Of a DNA stretch of 64,000 bases, positions 8,234 through 17,545 are shown in pieces (within the stretch, counting starts at the first letter, position 1; each line of letters opens with the position of its first letter). Origin of the DNA: DASTSN01 sp035549175 (GTDB lineage: Bacteria; Bacteroidota; Bacteroidia; Chitinophagales; Chitinophagaceae); the NCBI GenBank assembly GCA_035549175.1, contig DASZRL010000123.1, positions 17,940-81,939 of the forward strand. Reading direction: 5' to 3'. The notes under the pieces are model-generated. The model was given only the letters and a program-made list of their open reading frames with translations, was not told the DNA's origin and made no database searches. Made by a program: the position numbers and the translations under genes.

Positions 8234-9787
8234 TTACCGGGTCTGCCGGCGTGTCTTCCACCAGTTTCCGGTCTTGCGTTTGTTTCCTTCGGGACTGCCC
8301 ATGCGGTCCATGGCGCAGCGGAAACCGAGGGTGCTGAGGGACTGGTCTTCTTCCAGGTAGCGGCGGGTGCCGGGACTGAGCCAGTAGGCCATGTCATTCC
8401 AGGAGCCTCCCTTGTACACGCGGGATTTATCGCTGATCAGGGTGGTCATTCCATACCCGTAGGAAGCACCCGACAGGCTGTCGCCATCCAGGAAGTTGAT
8501 AACGTTACCGCGCTGGTAATTGCGACGGTTCTTGCTTTCCTCGTCGGTTACGTCCACCATTTTGACGCGGCCCAGGCTGTCGATTTCAGCTTCCCCGTTC
8601 TGGTTCTTGTACAGTTTTTTGTATTTGTTACCCCGGAAAGGAGCCACATCATCTTCATCCAGCCCGGTAAGGGGACGGTAGACGTCCATCACCCATTCGC
8701 TAACGTTACCAGCCATGTTATAGATGCCAAAACCGTTGGGGTAAAAGGATTTTACCGGTGCCGTATAGACGGCGCGGTCGTTCAGACCTCCGGCCACCCC
8801 GGCGTTATCACCGGCGCCGCGCTTGAAGTTGGCCAGGAATTGACCCTGCCAGCTGCCGTGGCGCGTATCACGCAGGCCGTTGACATTCTGGGACCACGGG
8901 TAGACCTGCTTGTTCTGTATCAGTTCCTCGCCGCGTTTGCCTTCCTTGGTGCTGGGGCGGGGGTTCTGGTTGATGTACCCATAGGCGGCATATTCCCACT
9001 CGGCTTCAAAGGGCAGGCGGTAGTCCGGCATCAGGATCCCGTCCTCGAAGCTCACCGTGGTGCGGGGCGCACCCTGGGGTGTCTTCAGGGGGTTCTTTTT
9101 GGAGGTAGCGGTCTTGCCGGGTTGTGCCTGGTAAAGGCCCAGCAGGTAAGACTTGGTGGTAAAGTTGTTTTCCTGCTGTTCGCCCTGCAGGGACTGCTTG
9201 GCGATGTATCCCTTCTGCAGCAGGATCCCCTCGTTTACGCGGTCACTGCGCCACAGGCAGAAATCATGGGCCTGGCGCCAGCTCACGCCAACTACCGGGT
9301 AGTCATTGAATCCGGGGTGGCGGAAGTAATACTCTACGAGCGGTTCGTTATAGCTCAGTTCGCTGCGCCATACCAGGGTGTCGGGCAGGGCGGCATCGAT
9401 GATCTTCTGGTTATTGGGGTCGGAGGAGGGATCAAATACCCGCTCCAGCCAGTGAATGTATTCCCGGTAATGCACGTTGGCTACCTCCGTGCGGTCAATA
9501 TAAAAGGAGGGAACCGTTACGCGGCGCGGAATATTGTTGAAGTCCGCCATCACATCCTCCTCCGTCTGGCCCATGGTAAAGGTACCTCCCTGGACAAATA
9601 CCAGGCCGGGGCCGGTCGCCTGCTCCTTGGACTTGGCAACCTGGTAACCACCCATGTTCTTATCATTGTAGTTCCAGCCGGTTACTTCGGATTTTTCATA
9701 CTTTTTCTTACCAAAGAGCCCGCCGTTCTTGCAGGATGCCAGCAGAACAACGGAGGATAGAAGGATTAATGCATTTTTCACGTTCAT
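8234..9787 (-). CDS. gldJ: gliding/T9SS lipoprotein GldJ (FGE-sulfatase-like)
   Basis: This 517-residue lipoprotein has a signal ending in LLASC (Cys19), followed by a formylglycine-generating-enzyme-like fold. Diagnostic stretches are FVQGGTFTMGQ near residue 63, PVVGVSWRQAHDFC, GNVSEWVMDVY and a C-terminal GGSWND...GFRCAMDR. The GTRRYLEED segment and the length favour GldJ over its paralogue GldK. GldJ forms part of the periplasmic ring of the type IX secretion and gliding apparatus. In Flavobacterium, gldJ sits beside porU and porV; here porV is divergent and porU is absent from the interval. Confidence 0.8.
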   Translation of the reverse strand: MNVKNALILLSSVVLLASCKNGGLFGKKKYEKSEVTGWNYNDKNMGGYQVAKSKEQATGPGLVFVQGGTFTMGQTEEDVMADFNNIPRRVTVPSFYIDRTEVANVHYREYIHWLERVFDPSSDPNNQKIIDAALPDTLVWRSELSYNEPLVEYYFRHPGFNDYPVVGVSWRQAHDFCLWRSDRVNEGILLQKGYIAKQSLQGEQQENNFTTKSYLLGLYQAQPGKTATSKKNPLKTPQGAPRTTVSFEDGILMPDYRLPFEAEWEYAAYGYINQNPRPSTKEGKRGEELIQNKQVYPWSQNVNGLRDTRHGSWQGQFLANFKRGAGDNAGVAGGLNDRAVYTAPVKSFYPNGFGIYNMAGNVSEWVMDVYRPLTGLDEDDVAPFRGNKYKKLYKNQNGEAEIDSLGRVKMVDVTDEESKNRRNYQRGNVINFLDGDSLSGASYGYGMTTLISDKSRVYKGGSWNDMAYWLSPGTRRYLEEDQSLSTLGFRCAMDRMGSPEGNKRKTGNWWKTRRQTR

Positions 9788-10275
9788 TCGGTTTTTGCTT
9801 ATACCTGGGTTATGGAATTACTCTAACGGTGGCATACGACTAAATATTGCACAGGATATCAAATCGCCGCCACCGGCTGCGAATATAACCCAATTCAGTA
9901 AAAAGGTATAGGGGTTCCTACGATTTTACGATCGTTAAATTCCTATAAATTAATGGCTTACGGGTTCCGCCGGGCCGGCTGGCAGGGCTGCCGGAGGCGT
10001 GCCGGCAGGGAATAAATGCAACAATATGTATTTTTAGCAGCCGAGCGGGATGGCCGGCCGCCCGGTATGCAATAAAAGATTCTTATTCAGACAATAAATG
10101 TGCAAACAGGGCGTTCAATTACCTGAAAAATGGGCCTTGGAGAACGTGAAAATGAAGCGGGACCCGTACCTCGAACCGAACGACCAGCCGCTCCGATTTT
10201 CTCCTTCTCAATAACCAGACTGGCAGGACCAGTCACCATTTGCCTAATTTTATCCACCGACTTAAACGATTACGA
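9788..10275. other. divergent gldJ/porV intergenic region
   Basis: These 488 bases separate two divergent secretion genes and contain no convincing gene. The part nearer gldJ is AT-rich and includes a near-palindrome centred on ACGATCGT (9928-9935), with flanks ATTTT and TAAAT. The middle is GC-rich and low in complexity. I could not assign a promoter with confidence. Confidence 0.5.
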
Positions 10276-11460
10276 ATGAGATCAACTGCTTTCAGACTAG
10301 CTGCTCTCCCCCTGGTATTTTGCGGCATCCTGTCTGTTGCCAGCGCACAAACGAGCAACCCCATCAACGTCGTGACTACCGCCGTTCCCTTTCTGCGCAT
10401 ATCCCCCGATGCTCGTGCCGGCGGCATGGGCGATCTGGGTGTCGCCACCTCTCCCGATGCCAACTCTTCCTTTTACAATATCGGCAAGACCGTATTCAAC
10501 GAATCCAATGGCGGGATTGCCACCACGTATACTCCCTGGCTCAAGGATCTGGGACTGAACGATGTCTTCCTGGCTACCCTGGCCGGGTATTACAAGTTTG
10601 ACGAGAACCAGGCCATTTCCGGCGGACTTCGCTACTTCAGTCTCGGCAATATCCAGTTTACCGATTACCTGGGGAACGACTGGGGATCCGCCCGCCCGCG
10701 TGAGTTCAGCATCGATTTCGGCTACTCGCGTAAACTGACGGACAAGTTCGGCCTGGGCGTCGCCCTCCGGTATATCAATTCCAACCTGACAGCCGGCGGG
10801 GTCACCAACGGGTCCACCACGTATAAGCCCGGCACAGCCGTGGCCGCGGACCTCGGGCTTTACTATAATAACCACAATGACGCGGGCCAGGGCTGGTCAT
10901 TCGGCGCCGCCCTCACCAACCTGGGCTCCAAGATTTCGTATACCAGCAATGCCGATCAGAAGGATTATATCCCGGCTAACCTCGCGCTCGGCGCTGCCTA
11001 CACCCGGGTAATCGATGAAAGTAACAAGATCATGTTCGGCCTGGACCTGAACAAATTGCTGGTACCCACCCCGCCTTCCACCTATGACTCGGCCGGCCTG
11101 GCCGCCTACCGGAGCAAGGGCGTGGTCAGTTCCTGGTTCAGTTCCTTCGGGGATGCCCCCGGTGGTTTCAGTGAAGAGTTGAAGGAGGTGCAGGTTTCCC
11201 TGGGTGCCGAGTATACCTACAACAACCAGTTCTCGGTGCGTGCCGGCTATTTCTACGAAGATAAGACCAAGGGTAACCGGAAATACTTCACCATGGGCGT
11301 CGGCGTGAAGTACAATGTCTTCGGCCTGAACTTCTCGTACCTGTTGCCTTCGGGTAACGGCGTGAACCGCAACCCGCTTTCCAATACCCTTCGCTTTACG
11401 ATCCTGTTTGACCTGGGCAACAACCAGGGCAGTTCCTCCTCGTCCTCGGACGAGCAGTAA
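10276..11460 (+). CDS. porV: T9SS outer-membrane protein PorV (LptO)
   Basis: This 394-residue outer-membrane barrel of the FadL-like PorV family has a cleavable signal ending in SVASAQ. The conserved start of the mature protein (TAVPFLRISPDARAGGMGD) and the SSFYNIGK segment identify PorV. PorV binds the C-terminal signal of type IX cargo, shuttles it from the translocon, and partners PorU. The ATG at 10276 gives a good signal peptide; the ATG at 10240 would add 12 basic residues and cannot be excluded. The C-terminus has a serine-rich tail after the last strand. A strong terminator follows. Confidence 0.88.
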   Translation: MRSTAFRLAALPLVFCGILSVASAQTSNPINVVTTAVPFLRISPDARAGGMGDLGVATSPDANSSFYNIGKTVFNESNGGIATTYTPWLKDLGLNDVFLATLAGYYKFDENQAISGGLRYFSLGNIQFTDYLGNDWGSARPREFSIDFGYSRKLTDKFGLGVALRYINSNLTAGGVTNGSTTYKPGTAVAADLGLYYNNHNDAGQGWSFGAALTNLGSKISYTSNADQKDYIPANLALGAAYTRVIDESNKIMFGLDLNKLLVPTPPSTYDSAGLAAYRSKGVVSSWFSSFGDAPGGFSEELKEVQVSLGAEYTYNNQFSVRAGYFYEDKTKGNRKYFTMGVGVKYNVFGLNFSYLLPSGNGVNRNPLSNTLRFTILFDLGNNQGSSSSSSDEQ

Positions 11461-11479
11461 CCGAATAAATAATTATTGT

Positions 11480-11518
11480 AAAGGATGTCTCCCGCGGGAG
11501 GCATCCTTTGTTTTTTTT
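11480..11518 (+). terminator. intrinsic terminator after porV
   Basis: The arms AAAGGATG and CATCCTTT enclose an inner CTCCC/GGGAG stem and are followed by an eight-T run, 20 bases after the porV stop. Confidence 0.9.
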
Positions 11519-11577
11519 GCCAGGTCCCCGGGGATGATGGCTAATTTGTATCTTGACCCACTTAAAAGAACCATGGT

Positions 11578-12057
11578 ATGTCGATTCGCATCGGGTTTGG
11601 GGTGGATTTCCACCAACTGACAGAAGGCAGGGAACTCTGGATCGGGGGTGTCCGGATCCCGCATCACCGCGGCGCTCTGGGGCATAGCGACGCCGACGTG
11701 CTCCTGCACGCCATATGCGACGCCCTGTTGGGGGCCGCTGCCCTGGGAGATATCGGGGTCCATTTCCCGGATACCTCCGCCGCGTACAAGAACATAGACA
11801 GCAAGATCCTGCTTGACCGGACCATGGACCTGATCCGTCGCGAAGGCTATACCGTGGTCAATATTGACAGTACGCTGTGCCTCCAGGAACCCCGCATCAA
11901 ACCCTATGTGGACCAGATGCGGGAAGTGATTGCCTCCCGGACGGGACTCACGCCGCAGGATGTGTCCATCAAAGCGACCACGACGGAGAAAATGGGATTT
12001 GTCGGCCGGAAGGAAGGCCTGGTGGCCTATGCGGCCGTATTGCTTTCCAGGGGGTGA
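11578..12057 (+). CDS. ispF: 2-C-methyl-D-erythritol 2,4-cyclodiphosphate synthase
   Basis: IspF cyclises CDP-methylerythritol 2-phosphate with release of CMP, in the non-mevalonate isoprenoid pathway. The 159-residue length is standard for the trimeric enzyme. Metal ligands Asp10, His12 and His44 lie in GVDFH and LLHAICDALLG. The HSDAD motif at 36-40, the FPDTS turn and the C-terminal ATTTEKMGFVGR cytidine-binding segment are all intact. It begins a co-directional run with dut, the DUF4292 gene and the envC-like gene. No other MEP-pathway gene is near. Confidence 0.95.
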   Translation: MSIRIGFGVDFHQLTEGRELWIGGVRIPHHRGALGHSDADVLLHAICDALLGAAALGDIGVHFPDTSAAYKNIDSKILLDRTMDLIRREGYTVVNIDSTLCLQEPRIKPYVDQMREVIASRTGLTPQDVSIKATTTEKMGFVGRKEGLVAYAAVLLSRG

Positions 12058-12117
12058 TCCGGAACCTTTGTGCCCGGCCCATCCGGGTTTTGTGCACCCC
12101 ACTTACCGGCAAGCCTG

Positions 12118-12125
12118 TATCTTTG
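12118..12125 (+). promoter_or_regulatory. Bacteroidota -7 promoter element before dut
   Basis: TATCTTTG is an exact match to the Bacteroidota TAnnTTTG element. It lies only 4 bases upstream of the dut ATG, so a transcript from it would be leaderless or nearly so. A TTTG at 12089-12092 could be the -33 element, but the spacing is slightly long. Confidence 0.45.
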
Positions 12126-12129
12126 CCGA

Positions 12130-12573
12130 ATGCCAACCATCGAGGTAAAGATCATCAATACATCGCCGAACCGGCTGCCTGAATACGCTACGGAGGGCTC
12201 TTCCGGGATGGACCTGCGGGCCCACCTGGCCGATGACCTGGTCCTCAAACCACTGGAGCGGTCCCTGGTTCCCACCGGCCTGTTCGTGGAACTCCCCGCC
12301 GGCTACGAAGCCCAGGTGAGGCCACGTAGCGGCATGGCCCTCCGCCAGGGGATTACCTGCCTGAATACGCCGGGGACCATTGATGCGGATTACCGGGGTG
12401 AAATCAAGGTTATCCTGATCAACCTGTCCGGGGACGCGCAGGTGATCCATCCCGGGGACCGGATCGCCCAGCTGGTTGTACAGCGGGTGGAGCGGGTGGA
12501 CTGGATCCCAGTGAACGAACTGGCCGGCTCAGCTCGGAACGCCGGGGGATTCGGGCATACCGGCACCCATTAA
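12130..12573 (+). CDS. dut: dUTP diphosphatase
   Basis: Dut hydrolyses dUTP to dUMP, keeping uracil out of DNA and feeding thymidylate synthesis. The 147-residue protein has all five trimeric dUTPase motifs: GSSGMDL, RSGMA, GTIDADYRGEI, RIAQLVV and the C-terminal GGFGHTG arm. The ATG at 12130 is chosen because it gives the normal family N-terminus (MPTIEVKII); the frame extends upstream to 12070 without homology. The exact TAnnTTTG element just before this ATG supports the choice. Confidence 0.95.
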   Translation: MPTIEVKIINTSPNRLPEYATEGSSGMDLRAHLADDLVLKPLERSLVPTGLFVELPAGYEAQVRPRSGMALRQGITCLNTPGTIDADYRGEIKVILINLSGDAQVIHPGDRIAQLVVQRVERVDWIPVNELAGSARNAGGFGHTGTH

Positions 12574-12592
12574 TCGATCAAACCTGTTCTGC

Positions 12593-13405
12593 ATGAATAA
12601 ACTTGTGTTTGTCCTCTCCATCCTTATCCTGATCATTGCTTCCTGCCGGTCCACCAAGAAAATCCAGACTGCCATCATAAAGAAGGATACCACGGCTCCC
12701 AGTAGTGATGTGAATGCGCGCGAAGACTCCATCCGTTTCATGCAGCAGACCTACCACGACATCCTGCGGAACCACCTGGATTATACGACTTTTTCGGCCC
12801 GGATCAACGTGGATTACGTGGACGCGGATGACAAGGATTACAACGTCAACGCGTCACTGCGGATGTACAAGGACAGTGCCATCTGGATTTCGGTGAACGC
12901 CATCTTCGGCATCGAAGCCCTCCGGGTCTACATAACCCGTGATTCCGTCAAGATACTGGACAAGCAGAATAAGGTGTATACGGCCCGTTCCGTGACCTAC
13001 CTGCGCGATGTGGCGGCCCTGCCGCTGGGGCTGCCTACCCTTCAGGATCTGCTGGTCGGCAACCCCGTATTCCTGGACAGTAACCTCGTATCCTATGCAA
13101 ATTCCAGCGAGAATATTTCCCTGCTGAGCATCGGAGACCTGTTCAAGAACCTGCTTACGGTGACGGCCGGGGATAAACTGCTTTTGCGCAGCAAACTGGA
13201 TGATACCGACGCAACCCGTAACCGTACCTGCGACCTTACCTACGGCGACTATGACGACCGGCGGGGTGTCCGCTTTGCCAAGCTCCGCAAGATTTCGGTG
13301 GCGGAAAAGAAGAAACTGGATATCCGGCTTGAGTTCAAGCAATACGATTTTAATCAGGAATTAACATTTCCCTTTTCGATTCCTAAAAATTACAGGAGAA
13401 ACTGA
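12593..13405 (+). CDS. DUF4292 lipoprotein
   Basis: This 270-residue lipoprotein has a signal ending in IIASC (Cys18) and a LolB-like half-barrel fold typical of DUF4292, a Bacteroidota envelope family. Conserved features include FSARINVDYVD near 66 and the alternating strands through the C-terminus. The gene commonly sits directly upstream of an EnvC-like peptidase gene, as here. A role in lipoprotein or peptidoglycan maintenance is often guessed, but no function is proven. Confidence 0.82.
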   Translation: MNKLVFVLSILILIIASCRSTKKIQTAIIKKDTTAPSSDVNAREDSIRFMQQTYHDILRNHLDYTTFSARINVDYVDADDKDYNVNASLRMYKDSAIWISVNAIFGIEALRVYITRDSVKILDKQNKVYTARSVTYLRDVAALPLGLPTLQDLLVGNPVFLDSNLVSYANSSENISLLSIGDLFKNLLTVTAGDKLLLRSKLDDTDATRNRTCDLTYGDYDDRRGVRFAKLRKISVAEKKKLDIRLEFKQYDFNQELTFPFSIPKNYRRN

Positions 13406-13486
13406 GCCGGATAAAATTTATCTTGCAGGTGGCCGTTATAGGTCAGATCCGACCCTGAAACGTATTCACCATTCCAACGAATCGCT

Positions 13487-14818
13487 ATGAAAAGAGTCCT
13501 CTTCTTTTTAATGGTGCTGCTACCCGGAATGATGGTGGTGCAGGCGCAGTCCGGCCAGGACAAATCCCAGATGGAACGGGAGCGGGAGGAGATCCGCCAG
13601 CAGATCCAGGACATCCAGGACGCCTATGACCAGGTCAAGGGGCAGAAAAAGCAGATGCTGAGCCAGCTGACCCTTTTGCAGCGCAAGATCGGCCTGCAGG
13701 ACCGGTATATCGACAACATCAGCAAGGAACTCCGCTATATCAATGATGATATCTATCTCAGCACCCTGGAGATCATCCGGCTACAGCACCAGCTGGATAC
13801 CCTCAAGGCCCAGTATGCCAAAAGCGTGGTATATGCCTATAAGAACAGGAGCACCTACGACTACCTGAACTTTATCTTTTCCGCCGCCAGCTTTAACGAC
13901 GCCCTGAAGCGGATCGAATATCTCAAGAGCTACCGGATTTTCCGGGAGCAACAGGTCAACAATATCATCCAGACCACGCAGCTGATCGAGTTGCGCAAAA
14001 AACAGCAGCTGGGCAGGAAGGAAGAAAAAAACCAGGCCCTTAAGAATCAGGCTAAGGAAATGCAGGTGCTGGAAGATCAGAAACGGGAAAAGGATCAGGT
14101 GATGTCCCGGCTGAAAGGCCAGGAAAAGGACCTGCAGCGGCAACTGGCCGAAAAGCGCAAACGGGACATGCAGCTGAAAAATGCGATTGCCGCTATTGTC
14201 CGGCGTGAGATCGAGGAGGCCAGGAAAAAGAAGGCGGCAGCCGATGCCCTGGAGAAGAAGAACGCCCTGGCAGGCAAGCCGGCAGGCTCCACCGAAAACG
14301 CTGCCGGGGGTAACCCGACTTCCTCCGTGGCCAACCCGGCTACCCGGTCGACCACCAGCAGCCGATCCTATAGTTACCTGGATCTGTCCGCCTCGGATGT
14401 GGCCCTGAACAGCAGTTTTGAGAAAAACCGGGGTAAACTGCCCTGGCCGGTTGACAAGGGCGTGGTGAGCATTCCCTTCGGCAGGAGTCATGTGGGGGAC
14501 GGCCCGCTGATCATGGATAACCCGGGTATCACCATATCCACACCATCCGCCGGGACCACCGTCAAATCAGTCTTTGACGGCGAAGTCGCCGGCGTATATA
14601 ACCTGGGTGATGCCATGGCCATAACGATCCGCCACGGGAAATACTTCACTACCTACAGCAACCTGGCCTCCGTGAGCGTCAGCAAGGGGCAGGCTGTGAA
14701 AACAGGCGAGCCGATCGGCCGGGCCGCCAGAGCCGAGGAAGGCGACGGGGGCCAGGTGGACTTTATTCTGATGGAAGAAACGCACAACGTAAATCCCGAA
14801 CCCTGGCTGCACCGCTGA
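13487..14818 (+). CDS. EnvC-like coiled-coil protein with degenerate LytM domain
   Basis: The 443-residue secreted protein has a signal ending in VVQAQ, a long coiled coil (about 22-260) and a C-terminal M23/LytM domain (about 325-440). The catalytic zinc residues of M23 enzymes are missing: NPGITI stands where HxGxD is expected, YFTTYSNL lacks the usual His, and GGQVDFILME replaces the HLHFE strand. It is therefore probably not a hydrolase but an activator of amidases at the septum, as known for EnvC. It follows the DUF4292 gene by 81 bases. Confidence 0.85.
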   Translation: MKRVLFFLMVLLPGMMVVQAQSGQDKSQMEREREEIRQQIQDIQDAYDQVKGQKKQMLSQLTLLQRKIGLQDRYIDNISKELRYINDDIYLSTLEIIRLQHQLDTLKAQYAKSVVYAYKNRSTYDYLNFIFSAASFNDALKRIEYLKSYRIFREQQVNNIIQTTQLIELRKKQQLGRKEEKNQALKNQAKEMQVLEDQKREKDQVMSRLKGQEKDLQRQLAEKRKRDMQLKNAIAAIVRREIEEARKKKAAADALEKKNALAGKPAGSTENAAGGNPTSSVANPATRSTTSSRSYSYLDLSASDVALNSSFEKNRGKLPWPVDKGVVSIPFGRSHVGDGPLIMDNPGITISTPSAGTTVKSVFDGEVAGVYNLGDAMAITIRHGKYFTTYSNLASVSVSKGQAVKTGEPIGRAARAEEGDGGQVDFILMEETHNVNPEPWLHR

Positions 14819-14855
14819 GAAGCGACCTGGCGGATTGCCGGGCTATTCCCGTAAA

Positions 14856-15977
14856 TCAGTGGAGGAACCGCTCATAGAGCTGTTCATAGTGCGGCACAAT
14901 ATGATGAATGTCGAATTTCCTGGCCTGCTTCACCGCCATGGTTTTAAAGCGGTGCAGGGTCTCATCGCTGCGAAGGATTTCCAGGGCCTCCCGGCTCATG
15001 GTTTCCACGTCACCCACATCCGCCATAAAGCCCGTTTTTCCCGGAATATTGATTTCTTTCAATCCGCCTGCGTTGGAGGACACCACGGGTACCCCGGCGG
15101 CCATGGCCTCCAGGGCAGCGAGACCAAAGCTTTCGTATTCCGAGGGTAATAAAAACAGGTCCGCAATAGCCAGGATATCTTCCATCTGTTCCTGCTTGCC
15201 TACGAAACGCACCTCATTGCAGATGCCCAGTTCCCGGCTAAGTTCTTCCGCGGTGGGCCGCTCAGGGCCGTCGCCAACGAAGAGCAGCTTGGAAGGAACC
15301 TCCTTATTGACCTGGTAAAAGATATGGACCACATCCTGTACGCGCTTGATCTTCCGGAAATTGGATGCATGAAGGAGTATGCGCTCCCCGTTGGGGGCAA
15401 TGACTTTCTTGAAGGCGTCAATCGGCTTGCGGCTGAAGCGGGCCACATCCACAAAATTGTAAATGACCTCGATTTCCTTCTCGATGTGAAAGGTTTTGTA
15501 GGTTTCATCCCGCAGGTCGTTGGATACGGCCGTGATGGCGTCACTCTGGTTAATGGAAAAGGCCACGACCGGCGCATAGGTCCTGTCCCGGCCCACCAGG
15601 GTAATATCGGTACCGTGCAGCGTGGTAATGACGGGAATCGGGCGGTTTTCCTTTTCCAGGATCTTTTTGGCCATGTAGGCAGCGGAAGCGTGCGGAATGG
15701 CATAATGGACGTGGAGCAGGTCCAGGTTATTGTTCTTGATCACGTCCACCATGGTACTCGCCAGGGCGGTTTCGTAGGGTGGATAATCGAACAGCGGGTA
15801 GGTGGGCACCTGTACTTCGTGGTAATAAATGTTGGGTATGAAGCCGTTCAGGCGTACCGGCTGCTGGTAGGTTATGAAATGCACCTGGTGGCCCTTCTGG
15901 GCCAGTGCTTTGCCAAGCTCGGTGGCCAGCACGCCGCTTCCCCCGAAAGTGGGATAGCAGACGATGCCGATACGCAT
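14856..15977 (-). CDS. bshA: N-acetyl-alpha-D-glucosaminyl L-malate synthase
   Basis: BshA is a GT4 glycosyltransferase that joins UDP-GlcNAc and L-malate, the first step of bacillithiol synthesis. The 373-residue protein has the N-terminal IGIVCYPTFGGSG loop, HVHYAIPHA and the C-terminal donor-site ESFGLAALEAMAAGVPVV, all typical of BshA. The ATG at 15977 matches family starts; an in-frame ATG six codons upstream is possible. Bacillithiol is the main low-molecular-weight thiol of many Bacteroidota and could be an acceptor for the persulfide chemistry at 1-6.8 kb. Confidence 0.9.
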   Translation of the reverse strand: MRIGIVCYPTFGGSGVLATELGKALAQKGHQVHFITYQQPVRLNGFIPNIYYHEVQVPTYPLFDYPPYETALASTMVDVIKNNNLDLLHVHYAIPHASAAYMAKKILEKENRPIPVITTLHGTDITLVGRDRTYAPVVAFSINQSDAITAVSNDLRDETYKTFHIEKEIEVIYNFVDVARFSRKPIDAFKKVIAPNGERILLHASNFRKIKRVQDVVHIFYQVNKEVPSKLLFVGDGPERPTAEELSRELGICNEVRFVGKQEQMEDILAIADLFLLPSEYESFGLAALEAMAAGVPVVSSNAGGLKEINIPGKTGFMADVGDVETMSREALEILRSDETLHRFKTMAVKQARKFDIHHIVPHYEQLYERFLH

Positions 15978-16158
15978 GCTTTTTGAGATGGTCATAAGTG
16001 GACTAAGGTAAACACATTTGGGCGAACATGGTTTACGGCATTCTTAAATAATCGGCAGGACGGCTGGTTCCGGCAGGGGGCGGCAAACGGAGCCGGGGCC
16101 TGCCGCATCCGGCATTTCCGTCAGCATTTGCTCCTTATCTTTAGCGAAAATATCCTGC

Positions 16159-17520
16159 ATGCGTTTTTTTTCAGTCCTGGTATCCTTCCTGCTGCTGGGC
16201 GGGGTCACTTCCGCCCAGCAGGCGGATTCCCTGATGATCCGGCGGATGGCCGATGAGATCCTGCTTCATGGCAAGGCATATGATAACCTGCGAGCCCTCA
16301 CCAAGCAGATCGGCGGGAGGCTGTCAGGTTCCCCGCAAATGGTGTGCGCCGAACAGTGGGGGCTACAGGTCATGAAGGAAAGCGGCGCGGAGGAGGCCTG
16401 GCTCCAGGCCTGCCAGGTCCCCCATTGGGTGCGCGGAGGCCGGGATGCGGCCACGGCCTATTACGGAAAATCCGCCAGGCCGCTCGCGGTCCTGGCTCTC
16501 GGGAATTCCCGGGGAACGGGTACCCGGCCTGTCCGGGCCCGCGTTATTGAGGTGGATTCATTCGAGGATCTCGAACGCAAGCGGGACAGCATCAGGGGAA
16601 AGATCGTCTTTTATAATTATCCCTTCAACCCGACCTTCATTTCCACCTTCCAGGCGTACGGGGACGCGGTCCGGTACCGGGGCCAGGGAGCCAGCCGCGC
16701 CGCCAAATACGGCGCGGTCGCCGTAATCATCCGCAGCATGAGCCACAGCGTGGACAACTACCCGCATACCGGGGCGATGTATTACGATTCAGCCTATGCG
16801 ATGATCCCGGCTGCGGCCCTCGGGCTGCGCGACGCCGACTGGCTCAGCCAGCAGCTCCGGCTCGGCCCGGTGTCTGTCTCCCTCCGGACCAACGGCCATT
16901 TCCTGCCCGATACAACCGGTCATAACGTAATCGGGGAACTCAGGGGCAGTGAATTTCCCGACCAGTACATCACGGTGGGAGGTCACCTGGATTCCTGGGA
17001 CCCGGCTGAGGGTGCGCAGGATGACGGAGCGGGCGTGGTCCAGACCCTGGAAGTGCTCAGGACCCTGCGGGCCCTGGGCTACCGGCCGCGCCACAGCATC
17101 CGGTTTGTCCTGTTTGCCAACGAGGAAAACGGCCTGCGGGGCGGCCTGAAATACGCCCAGGAAGCCCGCGACCGAAAGGAAAAGCACCTGTTTGCCCTGG
17201 AAAGCGATGCGGGCGGGTTTACCCCGCGGGGGTTTGGGTTTGATGCGACGGATTCTCAGATGGTCCGGATCCGGACCTGGGGCCCGCTGCTGGCACCATA
17301 CGGCGGCGGCAACCTCACCCAGGGAGGGGACGGCGCCGATATCGGCCCGCTTCACCGCCTGGGGGCGGTAACGGCCGGGCTCAACCCGGACTCCCAGCGG
17401 TATTTCGATTATCATCACGCGGCCAGTGACGTACTGGAGAACGTAAACAAGCGGGAACTGGAACTCGGAGCTATCAATATGGCGGCTCTGATCTACCTGG
17501 TAGATAAATACGGGTTATAG
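16159..17520 (+). CDS. secreted M28 family zinc aminopeptidase
   Basis: This is a 453-residue exported peptidase with a signal ending in TSAQQ. It has a protease-associated insert (about 120-245) followed by the M28 catalytic domain. The two-zinc site is complete: His276 (GGHLDSWD), Asp288/289 (QDDGAG), Glu322/323 (NEEN), Asp350 (ESDAGG) and His419/420 (YHHAASD). The layout resembles carboxypeptidase Q-like and glutamate-carboxypeptidase-like aminopeptidases. It is a lone gene convergent with argH, and is probably periplasmic. Confidence 0.88.
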   Translation: MRFFSVLVSFLLLGGVTSAQQADSLMIRRMADEILLHGKAYDNLRALTKQIGGRLSGSPQMVCAEQWGLQVMKESGAEEAWLQACQVPHWVRGGRDAATAYYGKSARPLAVLALGNSRGTGTRPVRARVIEVDSFEDLERKRDSIRGKIVFYNYPFNPTFISTFQAYGDAVRYRGQGASRAAKYGAVAVIIRSMSHSVDNYPHTGAMYYDSAYAMIPAAALGLRDADWLSQQLRLGPVSVSLRTNGHFLPDTTGHNVIGELRGSEFPDQYITVGGHLDSWDPAEGAQDDGAGVVQTLEVLRTLRALGYRPRHSIRFVLFANEENGLRGGLKYAQEARDRKEKHLFALESDAGGFTPRGFGFDATDSQMVRIRTWGPLLAPYGGGNLTQGGDGADIGPLHRLGAVTAGLNPDSQRYFDYHHAASDVLENVNKRELELGAINMAALIYLVDKYGL

Positions 17521-17545
17521 GGGCCGGTGGGTATTCTGGAAGGTT

